Assembly: GCF_012726295.1 (NCBI RefSeq)
Contig: NZ_JABAOB010000011.1
Location: 186,001-250,000 of the forward strand
DNA length: 64,000 nucleotides
From: Chitinophaga sp. Ak27
Lineage (GTDB): Bacteria; Bacteroidota; Bacteroidia; Chitinophagales; Chitinophagaceae
Reading direction: 5' to 3'
In this document: positions 1 through 8,602 of the stretch, piece by piece
How the letters are laid out: every line of letters begins with the position of its first letter
Numbering within the stretch: position 1 is the stretch's first letter
The notes under the pieces: generated by a model
What the model saw: the letters and a program-made list of their open reading frames with translations, nothing else
Told to the model about the DNA's origin: nothing
Database searches by the model: none
Program-made: the position numbers and the translations under genes

Positions 1-54
1 ATCCAGATTTTCTTCATAAATACTATTACTGTTTTTGTTTGAGCCATACAATAT

Positions 55-88
55 ACCGGTTTTCCCGTTTAGGGAAGAACCGGTTTTC
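55..88 (+). terminator. Hairpin, possible terminator, in left-edge intergenic DNA
   Basis: ACCGGTTTTCCC at 55-66 pairs with 72-84 around a GTTTA loop with one bulged base, followed by a short T run. This would suit the end of a plus-strand gene lying left of the window. The rest of 1-304 is AT-rich, holds no convincing gene, and has the 8-mer ATAACCGG twice (225-232 and 242-249). I cannot tell whether bases 1-42 are the end of a coding region. Confidence 0.35.
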
Positions 89-304
89 ATAGGTTTCCGT
101 TTATACGTATGCGATGTCTAAAGGTGCGATCACGCGGAATTTTAGCAATACTATAGCGGCGTCTAATTAATTGTCAACTAAACATTTAATTGCAAGATAC
201 AAATATCTCTTTATAAATAATAAAATAACCGGCGGCAGGTAATAACCGGTTTAGTACCTTGCCATTGAAAAAAAGAGAATGTTTTCTTGTTAACCGGAAC
301 ACCA

Positions 305-1654
305 ATGTCAGTATTTAAAGAACAGATCAGCCGGATAATAGCCAAATTAGTCCTGGCACGTGACGCAGACAGCGAACATAAAACGTTTGGTGCGAGCGAC
401 CATCAATATATTTTGTATACACCGCTCCAACCTGAGCAGGTAGCAGCGTTTGAACTTACCCGGGGAATTGAGTTACCAGCCTGTTATAAAGCCTTCCTTA
501 CCACTATAGGTAATGGGGGGCCCTCCTACATGGATTCCGCCGCCGGGCCATTTTATGGTATTTATCCTATGGGAGAAAATACAGACGAGTTTGCCGGAGC
601 GCCTTCGGATTACCTTCAGCAACCGGTAAACATCTACCCGGGCATGACAGCCGCTCATTGGGAATCGCTAAAGCATGACCTGCTGGCCGACGATCTGTCA
701 GACGACGTATATACAGCCACGTTAGGCCGGGTATTTGCCGGCATACTGCCTATTGGCTCGCAGGGATGCAGCTACTATCACGGATTACTGCTGAATGGCC
801 CGTACGCTGGCCGCGTGGTAAATATTGACCTGGACCTGGCGCAACCGGTGTTTTCCTTTGCTGATAATTTCCTCGACTGGTATGAAGGCTGGCTGGACGA
901 AGTTATTTCCGGGGACCTTATTGCCGATACAGCTCCCTGGTATGGCTACCGCCGGAACGGAAGTATGGCCGTTCTGCTGGAACAATATCAATCGTCCGCC
1001 GATCCGGCATTTAAAGCCGAGTGCCTGGATGGCATCGTCGCAAAAACAGTATTGGGTGCCGTAACAACAGACCAATTGGAAACGGCCCTGCAACATGCAG
1101 ATGAGGCAGCTCATCTGCAATGGCTGCAAATATTAACCAAGTTTGATTATAAGCGGGCAAAGCCTTACCTGCTGACCGCCTGGGAAGACCACTTCCCCGA
1201 CATCATTAAATTTATTTACTGGTATGCAAAGGACCGTTGTGCAGAATGGTGTGCGTTGGTGACCACCCAATTACCGATGGTGCAGGACGGCGAAACATTC
1301 CGGTTCTGTACTTATCTCCTCACCGAAAGCCAATACCCGTTTGGGCCAGTAATAGCGCCCTTTGTACATCATACGCTGGCCGATATACGTGTTACAGCGT
1401 TATATACCCTGGGTAAACTGGAAGATAAAGACGCTTATCTCTCCGCTTTTATCAGCGGGTTGAACGACGAATCGGAAGATGTCATCCGTACGGCCCTGCA
1501 GGCGCTATCGGGAGTAAAAGATCCTCAGCTGTTGCCCATATACAAGCACCTTGCCTCCAGATCGCACGGTGCCGACTCCTACATCTTATCTAACTTAAAA
1601 CAACGATTGGAAGAGTACCGGCTTACACTACAACAGTTGCAACAAATGCCATAG
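305..1654 (+). CDS. SMI1/KNR4 (SUKH) domain protein with C-terminal HEAT-like repeats
   Basis: This 449-residue cytoplasmic protein has no signal peptide. Residues about 40-200 carry the SUKH pattern: a helix ending in IELPACYKAFL followed by NGGPS and aromatic-rich beta strands. Residues about 280-445 are helical and resemble HEAT repeats (LADIRVTALYTLGKLEDK, then DVIRTALQALSGVKDP). SUKH proteins are known as immunity proteins for polymorphic toxins and as general protein-interaction modules. No toxin gene is adjacent, so an immunity role is only inference. The reading frame is open from a TTG at 287, but the ATG at 305 gives a conventional start. It converges tail to tail with the next gene, with 6 bases between the stops. 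Confidence 0.7.
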   Translation: MSVFKEQISRIIAKLVLARDADSEHKTFGASDHQYILYTPLQPEQVAAFELTRGIELPACYKAFLTTIGNGGPSYMDSAAGPFYGIYPMGENTDEFAGAPSDYLQQPVNIYPGMTAAHWESLKHDLLADDLSDDVYTATLGRVFAGILPIGSQGCSYYHGLLLNGPYAGRVVNIDLDLAQPVFSFADNFLDWYEGWLDEVISGDLIADTAPWYGYRRNGSMAVLLEQYQSSADPAFKAECLDGIVAKTVLGAVTTDQLETALQHADEAAHLQWLQILTKFDYKRAKPYLLTAWEDHFPDIIKFIYWYAKDRCAEWCALVTTQLPMVQDGETFRFCTYLLTESQYPFGPVIAPFVHHTLADIRVTALYTLGKLEDKDAYLSAFISGLNDESEDVIRTALQALSGVKDPQLLPIYKHLASRSHGADSYILSNLKQRLEEYRLTLQQLQQMP

Positions 1655-1660
1655 CAGCTA

Positions 1661-3958
1661 TTACCGGGCTTCGTTCAGCGCAGTAAAAATCATATCTGTG
1701 AGATCAAAGCGGGGAAAATCACCCGTGTTATTCAGCAGGATCACTACGCCTGCTTTTCCCGCCTGCCGGGCGAACATGGTATAGAAACCCATATCCGTCC
1801 CGGGATGGTAGATAACGCGATGGGATTCCGTGGATACGTCAAACTGTCCGAAGTCTATCATCCAGCCATAGCCGTACCCTGCATCCCAATCGGAGTATAC
1901 GGCATGCTGTTGCCACATTTCCTCCAGCCGGCGTTGCGGTAGCAACGTATGCGTGGTGAGGGCATCATTCCAGCGAAGGAGATCTGTTCCGGTGGAAACG
2001 ATACCTGCGGCGCCCAATGTATTGCCGGTATAATAGGCTGGTTCCGGGGCGTTATCGAGATACCCTGTGGCCAGCTGCCCGGCAGCCGTAGTATCCGTAT
2101 TTCCGGCATAAGTGTGCCGCATGCCTGCTGGCATAAAAATCCGTTCTTTCAGCACGCGGGGAAATGGTTGATGACAGATCACCTCTATTACACGAGCCAG
2201 CACCACGTAACCACTGTTACTATATTGAAAACGGGTACCTGGGGTAAAATCCAGGGAGTCGCTGCAAAACTGCGTCACCAGTTCATCGAGGGAAAACCGC
2301 TGACGCAGTATGTTTGAAAGATACTCGCTGTTGTTGGTATAATTGGGGATCCCTGACTGATGCGTGAGTAGCTGCTCAATCGTTACCTCCCCATGCACAT
2401 AGCCCGGTAAGATCTTTTTTACTTCATCGTTTAAGTGCAGCTTCCCTTCTTCCACCAGTTGCAGGATCACGATGGCGGTGAACGATTTAGACAGGGAACC
2501 GATGCGATATTGCGTGAGGCTATCTGCGAGCCGCTGCTGTTCTTTATCGGCGTAGCCGTAATGTTTAACGTAGCTATTTCCCTGGTTATCCCTGATCAGC
2601 GCAGTGCCGTTGAATTGCCGATGTTGGTGATAAAAGCTCAACAGGGAGTCGATTCGCTCCATGGGCATCCACTTCATTTTCCGCGTACGTGTTTGCCATT
2701 GTTTTTTCAGGTTAGCGGCTTCATTTCTTGCGCGCAGTGTAGAGAAGGCGGCTTCTGCATCGAAGTCGGCCAGCTGGATGGTGTTATTACGCCAGAACAC
2801 TGTATCAGGCGGTAAGCTATGAAATTCAATCAGCTTGTCGTTTTTGATTTTCTGACCTGTAATTCCCTGCCCTGTGGCGGTGGTATCTACATTGGTAATG
2901 ATATAATCTACTTTAGTATGACTGATAAAATTATAACCACGGTTTTTACTATGGATATTTATATCGGAGTAATTTACTGCGTTTGATAATACCCACCGGT
3001 CTCCTACTTTATTGTACTCCACTGCTGTGGTTTCTTTCAGCCGTTTGATGTCCATGCCCAGCATTTTTAGCAGGGAGCGGGTTACCATATCTCCATAGCG
3101 CGCATATGGCAAACCTTTGGGGCTCAGGGCATACTCAACTTTGAGAAACGCCAGCGAGGCTTGGTCTATATAAAACCTTCCTTTGTATAAAGATTCTTTT
3201 AGCTCCTCCCGTTGATCAAAAGTTATTTCATAGGCCGGCTGTCCTTTGTAATTAACAATACCTGTTAATGCAAACACATACTTACGCCAGGCTGCCGCGC
3301 CCAGTATCCCATCGCCTGTCATGCTGTTGACTACATCAAATTCGAACAGGTTGTTGGGTTTAAGTCCCCATTCCACGCCATGGGAGGCCGCTTCATCTTT
3401 CACTGCCCTCATGCCTTCGAGGTATAACTGGTTGGAAGCGGCGCTACCATACCCTTGGCTATAAATATTGAAAACGGCTTCTGATAATTCCAGGTATTCC
3501 TGGTCCTTTTGGGTAACGGCCCTGTAAAAACCTTTTAACAGGCAGGGGTTGGTGAGATAGTTCCCTGGTATTTTTTTCACTGCCTGCTGCAATAATTTCA
3601 ACGGATCTTTGATACCTACTGCCACTTCTTTCAACTGGATCCCGGTGGGTTCCAGCCCGATTGTTGCGCCGCTGGTCATTTGCGCGACTGGCAGGTATTG
3701 TACCGCGTAGCCCAGGCAGGAAATGCGCAGGGTATCTTTTTGAAAAGCGGCGGGTACCTGCAGGCGAAATTCACCGGCTTCATTGCTGACAGTCCCTATA
3801 CCGGTTTTGTGCACGGTAATATTGGCGGCGGGCAATGGCTTGCTGCTGGCCGCATCTATTACTTTGCCGCTAATGCTGTGTGGGAGCTGCTGCGCCCATG
3901 CCGGCCTCACTATAATTCCGAGGCATAAGAAAAGAACCTCATAGATTTTCATCTGCAT
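1661..3958 (-). CDS. Secreted class C beta-lactamase-fold serine hydrolase with carboxypeptidase-regulatory-like N-terminus
   Basis: A 765-residue exported protein. A signal peptide ends near residue 23 (AWAQQ). Residues 28-110 form a carboxypeptidase D regulatory-like beta domain, and about 110-400 resemble the middle region of Bacteroidota proteins of the DUF5686 type. Residues 430-765 are a beta-lactamase/PBP-like domain with all three family motifs: SxxK at 488-491 (SLSK), YxN at 579-581 (YSN) and HxG at 718-720 (HPG). The family includes D-aminopeptidases, esterases and penicillin-binding-like peptidases, so the substrate is unknown, and antibiotic hydrolysis should not be assumed. Joining an intact catalytic hydrolase to this N-terminal architecture is uncommon. 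It is transcribed alone, upstream of nothing on its strand, with a terminator-like hairpin separating it from the hydrolase operon to its right. Confidence 0.75.
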   Translation of the reverse strand: MQMKIYEVLFLCLGIIVRPAWAQQLPHSISGKVIDAASSKPLPAANITVHKTGIGTVSNEAGEFRLQVPAAFQKDTLRISCLGYAVQYLPVAQMTSGATIGLEPTGIQLKEVAVGIKDPLKLLQQAVKKIPGNYLTNPCLLKGFYRAVTQKDQEYLELSEAVFNIYSQGYGSAASNQLYLEGMRAVKDEAASHGVEWGLKPNNLFEFDVVNSMTGDGILGAAAWRKYVFALTGIVNYKGQPAYEITFDQREELKESLYKGRFYIDQASLAFLKVEYALSPKGLPYARYGDMVTRSLLKMLGMDIKRLKETTAVEYNKVGDRWVLSNAVNYSDINIHSKNRGYNFISHTKVDYIITNVDTTATGQGITGQKIKNDKLIEFHSLPPDTVFWRNNTIQLADFDAEAAFSTLRARNEAANLKKQWQTRTRKMKWMPMERIDSLLSFYHQHRQFNGTALIRDNQGNSYVKHYGYADKEQQRLADSLTQYRIGSLSKSFTAIVILQLVEEGKLHLNDEVKKILPGYVHGEVTIEQLLTHQSGIPNYTNNSEYLSNILRQRFSLDELVTQFCSDSLDFTPGTRFQYSNSGYVVLARVIEVICHQPFPRVLKERIFMPAGMRHTYAGNTDTTAAGQLATGYLDNAPEPAYYTGNTLGAAGIVSTGTDLLRWNDALTTHTLLPQRRLEEMWQQHAVYSDWDAGYGYGWMIDFGQFDVSTESHRVIYHPGTDMGFYTMFARQAGKAGVVILLNNTGDFPRFDLTDMIFTALNEAR

Positions 3959-4067
3959 AAGCCATAAAAGGAGCCGTTAAATTATGCTATTCACTGGGGA
4001 GACATTGAGCTAATGGTGTTAAAAAAAACCAAATTATGGCGATGGCAAGACAAGAATATGCGATCAT

Positions 4068-4101
4068 AAAAAGCCCGTAGCGCAGGCGCTACAGGCTTTT
4101 T
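4068..4101 (-). terminator. Bidirectional rho-independent terminator
   Basis: GCCCGTAGCGC (4073-4083) pairs with GCGCTACAGGC (4086-4096) with one mismatch, flanked by A5 on the left and T5 on the right, so it could work on either strand. It lies 23 bases past the stop of the alpha/beta hydrolase gene and is the likely 3' end of the sigma-FecR-SusCD operon. Confidence 0.75.
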
Positions 4102-4123
4102 CTATTTTAATTGGCTGGCATAG

Positions 4124-5209
4124 TTATCTGGTAATTTGTTCCTGCAACCATTGTTTCAGAGCCGCCCAGGCTTCGGGATCAAAGTCGCCTGGCAGTTGCG
4201 GCAGCTCTTCGTTGGTGCAGGTATGGCACCGCAGCATCAGGTGGTTCAGTCCAGGCAATACTTTCACGGCAAAGACTTTGTTTCCGGCTGCACACAGTGT
4301 AGTTTCCACCACATCCAGGTTTTCCCTGTAAGGCACCATGATATCGCGGTCGCCATTCATGGCCAGGAGAGGTACCCGGATGCGCTGCAGGTAGGGCACC
4401 GGGTCGTAGCGCAGGTGGAACTGGTACCAGGCGCCGGTAGCCTGCCGTATGTATGAGTCGATAAAAAACCGCATATGATCGTGCTTACCAGGCATATCCT
4501 TTGCAAAGGCGCTGTCGTCTGCCTGTTTCCAGGCATTATAAGTACTACGCAGCTTTGCCTCCATGATATTCGTATAGGCGTACTGGTAGGCCGTATCAAA
4601 CATCAGTGTAGTAATGGTTTGGTGGCGATGTTTATCGTAGTCGGAAATGGGTGCGGCATTGATGATGGCCTGGTTTTGAAGCTTTAGGGCGTCGATGCCG
4701 CGGGTGGCCAGTCCCGCCAGGGTGACTACAAAATCTACTTTCCCGGTGGCTGCTGCGATAATGGCGGCGGCGCCTCCTTCACTATGCCCGATTAATCCTG
4801 CACTGATTACTCCTGGCTGTTTACGCAGCCATGCAACTGCGTCCAGGGCATCTGCCGCAAAATCGGCTGTAGTAGCCGTTTCATACACGCCGGTGGTAGT
4901 ACCCACTCCCCTGTCATCCGTACGCAGTACGGCGAAGCCCATACGGGTCAATGAATCTGCCAGCGCGCGGAACATGGCATGCCCCGCCATCAGGCCATCC
5001 CGGTTTTGTTTGCCGGTACCAGATACCAGCACTACTGCCGGAAAACTCTTTCGTTGGGTAGGTACCGTTAGGGTACCGCCAAAGCGGATCGACTGATCGC
5101 GGTTGAAGAACGACACCGAATCGCTGCGGCAGGCGCTTTGCTGCGCGTTGACGTTCAGCGCCAAGGCGCAACAAAGTAGCCACCCTATCCATTTCTTTCC
5201 TTTCCTCAT
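4124..5209 (-). CDS. Exported alpha/beta hydrolase
   Basis: A 361-residue protein with a signal peptide (cleavage after about residue 22, NAQQ). The alpha/beta-hydrolase fold shows the nucleophile elbow GHSEGG with Ser143, the acid in NGDRDIMVP (Asp289) and the catalytic His in GLNHLM (His323), so the triad is complete. The family includes esterases, lipases and acyl-peptide hydrolase-like enzymes, and the substrate is unknown. Its start overlaps the stop of the upstream thioredoxin gene by 4 bases (ATGA), which suggests translational coupling. It is the last gene of the SusC/SusD operon, so it probably acts in the periplasm on material delivered by that transporter or on cell-surface esters. 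The extra cysteines near 328-331 (CHTC) are not typical of the fold. Confidence 0.8.
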   Translation of the reverse strand: MRKGKKWIGWLLCCALALNVNAQQSACRSDSVSFFNRDQSIRFGGTLTVPTQRKSFPAVVLVSGTGKQNRDGLMAGHAMFRALADSLTRMGFAVLRTDDRGVGTTTGVYETATTADFAADALDAVAWLRKQPGVISAGLIGHSEGGAAAIIAAATGKVDFVVTLAGLATRGIDALKLQNQAIINAAPISDYDKHRHQTITTLMFDTAYQYAYTNIMEAKLRSTYNAWKQADDSAFAKDMPGKHDHMRFFIDSYIRQATGAWYQFHLRYDPVPYLQRIRVPLLAMNGDRDIMVPYRENLDVVETTLCAAGNKVFAVKVLPGLNHLMLRCHTCTNEELPQLPGDFDPEAWAALKQWLQEQITR

Positions 5210-7191
5210 CCTTCTTTCTTCAGTAATTCAATGATATAGCTGATTTCATCCGCCAGGGCGCTGGGGCTGCCCATATAACCGTTGGAAGTCCAGCGGATCA
5301 CTCCGTGTTTATCGATAATCATTTTGGCCGGGATACCGCTGAAATGCAAGGCACTGGCATAGGCTGCATAGGCAGCATCCAGGTGCCCGGTTGTTTTGTT
5401 CTTACCATCCAACAGTACCTCTAACCGGTAGTTTTTAGCGGCCAGGAACTGCTTTATCTGTGCTTTGTAATCCGGTTTTGTTTCCATGGTAGCGATGAAA
5501 TAGAATTTCACCTTATCGTCGGCCTTGTATTTGTCTGCCGCCATCTGCATACCCGGTAAGGCTTCTTTGCAGGGACTACACCAGGTAGCCCAGAAATCGA
5601 GCACCACGATGCTTCCTTTTTGTTTAGATAATTCCGCTGTTCCTCCGTTCAGCCGTTCCAGTTTGAAAGCAGGCGCAGGTTCACGAATCAGCGCGGCCCG
5701 CAGGTGTTCCTGCTGCGCCGACAACACGTCGGTACTTTTCATGCTGTCGAAATACTGTGTGAAGCCGGCTGCTGAGCCATGTTGCTTTATGTAGGCTTGC
5801 TTTACGAGCGCTATTACTTCTGGCGTGGCGGTATTGTTGCGCACAGCATTTTCTGCCACTGCCAATGCCGCAGCGGGGTGGTTATTGTTATTGAGCAACG
5901 TGGCATAGAGCCCCTGAAAATCGGCCCGGCTGGTACCTTTCCTGTCTTTCACTTTCTCCATCCACTGAAGTGCGGTTTTATCGTTGCCCAGGGTATGCAG
6001 TAAGGCGGCGTGTCCTTTGAAGGATGGCACCGCCATGTCCAATACCTGTTCTTTCCATTGATCGGGCGAGTAATAGCGGCTTTCTGCGTCATCATGACGA
6101 TCGGCGTAGGCAGCAATACGTTCTACCAGTTTGGTGGAATACGGCAGGGCTGCGGCGGGCTGTTGTTCACCGTGCTCAAGCGCGTTTACAATCAGCTGCC
6201 GGTGAAATTCGGTCAATGATACCAGGGAGGCCTGATCCAGGAAGGGATCGATGGCAGACAGCTTTTTTTCTTTCAGGAAAACGGTGTATACCATTCCGCG
6301 GAAAGTCTTTTCCAGGTATAGTTGTGATGTTTCTGTGGTTACATTTTTAAACTTCTCCGGCGGAAACTTTTTCACGAACTCATTCCACAGCGTTACGCGT
6401 TCATCCGGTTTGGCCGTGAACATACGGCGTATGGACTGGTCGCGGGCGGTGATGCCATCCGGAAAGCGTGATATGATTACCTTATTCATACTGTCGGCCA
6501 GAGCGGGTTTGGCTAACAGGTAGCGATAGGCTTTGCTGACGTCCATCAGTTCTTTTTCCGAAGGGTCCGGGAGACTGCTGATGAAGGCTATTTCCCGGGG
6601 GATGATCGTATCGGCACGTTTGGGATCTTCATGTTGTAAGATGGTCATAGCATTATAGAAAATACGCCGGCGGCTTTCGGGATGGTACTTTAGTTCTGTA
6701 TTCATCCAGAACAACCCGATGTCATCGGTGATACGGGCGGTGTCGTCCACGATAGGAGGAACCACGTCTTTTAACGCATTGGTACGCAGGAATGCCCAGG
6801 CCGCATAGTTGGTGGCAATTTCCCGGCCGGCGGTATCGTGAGTCATCATAGTATAGGTCATCTTTCCCCCTCTATCTACTTTCCCATTGGCGCTGAAAGT
6901 GGCTACGATGATAGCAGCGTTCACCGGCAGGCGAAAGCTTCCTACCCAACCGGTATCCACCATTTTCATGGGAAGATCGTATGCCTCCCAATCATTATTG
7001 CGATAGGCCCATACTACTCCTTTCACTGGCGCCAGTCCTTTAAGGGACGTGGTAGCCGGGTTGTACGCGATGGTAGTCATTTGGCCGGAGACAGGATTGC
7101 CAGGTATTACATGAAATGGCTGTTGTGCATTGACGGCTCCTGCAAGGAGTCCCAATGCAGCAATCGATATGCTTATTTTCTTCATCTTCAT
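5206..7191 (-). CDS. TlpA-like thioredoxin-domain protein with long helical N-terminal region
   Basis: A 661-residue exported protein (signal peptide to about residue 22, NAQQ). The C-terminal 150 residues are a TlpA/ResA-type thioredoxin domain with active site WCSPC (Cys538 and Cys541) and the cis-proline in GIPAK (Pro621). Residues about 25-500 hold a beta-rich segment followed by TPR-like helices typical of Bacteroidota TlpA-family proteins, where the N-terminal part is of unknown function. Such proteins are thiol-disulfide reductases or oxidases facing the periplasm. It sits directly after SusC and SusD and is coupled to the hydrolase gene, an arrangement seen repeatedly in Chitinophagaceae and Sphingobacteriaceae. 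The shared function of such clusters is not established. Confidence 0.8.
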   Translation of the reverse strand: MKMKKISISIAALGLLAGAVNAQQPFHVIPGNPVSGQMTTIAYNPATTSLKGLAPVKGVVWAYRNNDWEAYDLPMKMVDTGWVGSFRLPVNAAIIVATFSANGKVDRGGKMTYTMMTHDTAGREIATNYAAWAFLRTNALKDVVPPIVDDTARITDDIGLFWMNTELKYHPESRRRIFYNAMTILQHEDPKRADTIIPREIAFISSLPDPSEKELMDVSKAYRYLLAKPALADSMNKVIISRFPDGITARDQSIRRMFTAKPDERVTLWNEFVKKFPPEKFKNVTTETSQLYLEKTFRGMVYTVFLKEKKLSAIDPFLDQASLVSLTEFHRQLIVNALEHGEQQPAAALPYSTKLVERIAAYADRHDDAESRYYSPDQWKEQVLDMAVPSFKGHAALLHTLGNDKTALQWMEKVKDRKGTSRADFQGLYATLLNNNNHPAAALAVAENAVRNNTATPEVIALVKQAYIKQHGSAAGFTQYFDSMKSTDVLSAQQEHLRAALIREPAPAFKLERLNGGTAELSKQKGSIVVLDFWATWCSPCKEALPGMQMAADKYKADDKVKFYFIATMETKPDYKAQIKQFLAAKNYRLEVLLDGKNKTTGHLDAAYAAYASALHFSGIPAKMIIDKHGVIRWTSNGYMGSPSALADEISYIIELLKKEG

Positions 7192-7222
7192 TTTTTAAAA
7201 GCAGGTTTCCGTTTAAGGTCTT

Positions 7223-8581
7223 TTATCTTGGATTTTGTTGTAATGCAGGATTCAACTGGATGTTATACGCCGGGATGGGAAAGAGATACCGGTTACTTCC
7301 TGGCAATAACGTAAATGTTTTCCCTGTTGCGATGTTGGTACGGGTAATACTTTTGGCGAAGCGGTCATCAGTAAAGAGTCTCTTTTGATCAAACCACCGG
7401 ATACAGCGGCAGCATAATTCTCTTCTTCTCTCTTCCAATACTTTTACCAAAGCATCGGAAGCACTTGTTGCCGTTAACGGCGTATAGGCAGTCGCCGCAA
7501 AGCGTTTGGCCCGCAGTGTATTCAGCATATCCATAGCGGCGTTGGCTTGTCCGGCCCTGGCCAGCGATTCTGCTTTTACCAGCATCACCTCCGGTACGGC
7601 TAACCCAATATTACGGTTGTTGCCGCTCACAATTTCCTTCGCATAAACGCGATAGTTCACACCGCTGAGCGACAGCGTTTTCGTGAGGTAGCTGTAGCGG
7701 TAATCATCCGGCTGATACAGCGCCAGCAGGTCGTTGCTCAATACCTGGTAAGCATAGTAGGCATGAGAGTTCCGGGACGTTTTGGATAAGATAATTTCCG
7801 GATCGTCGATGCGCTGCGGATAATTGGTCACCACAGGCAGGTCCAGCAATCCGTTTTGTATCTGTAAGGTATTATCCGCATAGCTGCCGGCATTCACATA
7901 ATCGCCCATCTGCAGGCATACCCTTGCCAGCAATGCATATGCGGCGGCTTTGGAAGGATAAATATTATACGTGTTGTGTAGCGGCAGGTCATCGACAGCT
8001 GTACGGAGGTCGTCCAGGATGCTATTGTACACTTCCTGCACAGTGGCCCTTTTGGCCGTTACTGCCACATCAGCCTTCAACAACAATGGTACCCCCGGAT
8101 CTGTAGCACTGGTGGTTCTATCGTATTGTCTGGCGTACATGTTTACCAAAGTGAAGTAGTTATAGGCCCGGTGTACTTTCGCTTCTGCCAGCACCTGTTT
8201 TTTCAGGGCCAGGGTACCTCCAGTACTGTTCATGACCTGGTCTGTTACCAGGTTGCAGGTATAGATGGCGGCATACAGGTTCTTCCAGTCGGGATCAGCG
8301 GTGACAGCGTCATAAAAGTCGGCGCTCCACATATATTGCCGCATGTTGTCGGTACCAGTGTTCTGTTGAATACCTGCGTCGGACAGTGTAATATCATCTG
8401 AAGTAATGTCGGGAGCGTCCACGCCGTTTTCGAGCACCTGGTTATTATTCATCAGGTAGCGAAAGCTGTTGTAGTCTGTTGGCGTAATGGCACCGGCAGT
8501 TTTTATATCAGTATACTTGCCACAAGCCGGGAGCAGTAAGGCCGACAAGGCTATAGCGAGAATGAGATGATTCTTTTTCAT
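7223..8581 (-). CDS. SusD/RagB-family surface lipoprotein
   Basis: A 452-residue lipoprotein: hydrophobic signal ending LLLPAC with lipidated Cys20. The TPR-like helices with tyrosine-rich stretches, the segment LAEAKVHRAYNYFTLVNMY and the C-terminal RRRELCCRCIRWFDQKRL match the SusD/RagB family. SusD proteins cap the SusC barrel at the cell surface and bind the glycan or peptide ligand. It lies 21 bases downstream of its SusC partner. With no glycoside hydrolase in this operon, the cargo may be a peptide or another small polymer rather than a glycan (inference). Confidence 0.9.
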   Translation of the reverse strand: MKKNHLILAIALSALLLPACGKYTDIKTAGAITPTDYNSFRYLMNNNQVLENGVDAPDITSDDITLSDAGIQQNTGTDNMRQYMWSADFYDAVTADPDWKNLYAAIYTCNLVTDQVMNSTGGTLALKKQVLAEAKVHRAYNYFTLVNMYARQYDRTTSATDPGVPLLLKADVAVTAKRATVQEVYNSILDDLRTAVDDLPLHNTYNIYPSKAAAYALLARVCLQMGDYVNAGSYADNTLQIQNGLLDLPVVTNYPQRIDDPEIILSKTSRNSHAYYAYQVLSNDLLALYQPDDYRYSYLTKTLSLSGVNYRVYAKEIVSGNNRNIGLAVPEVMLVKAESLARAGQANAAMDMLNTLRAKRFAATAYTPLTATSASDALVKVLEERRRELCCRCIRWFDQKRLFTDDRFAKSITRTNIATGKTFTLLPGSNRYLFPIPAYNIQLNPALQQNPR

Positions 8582-8602
8582 GTTGTTTTCTTTATCGTCG
8601 GA

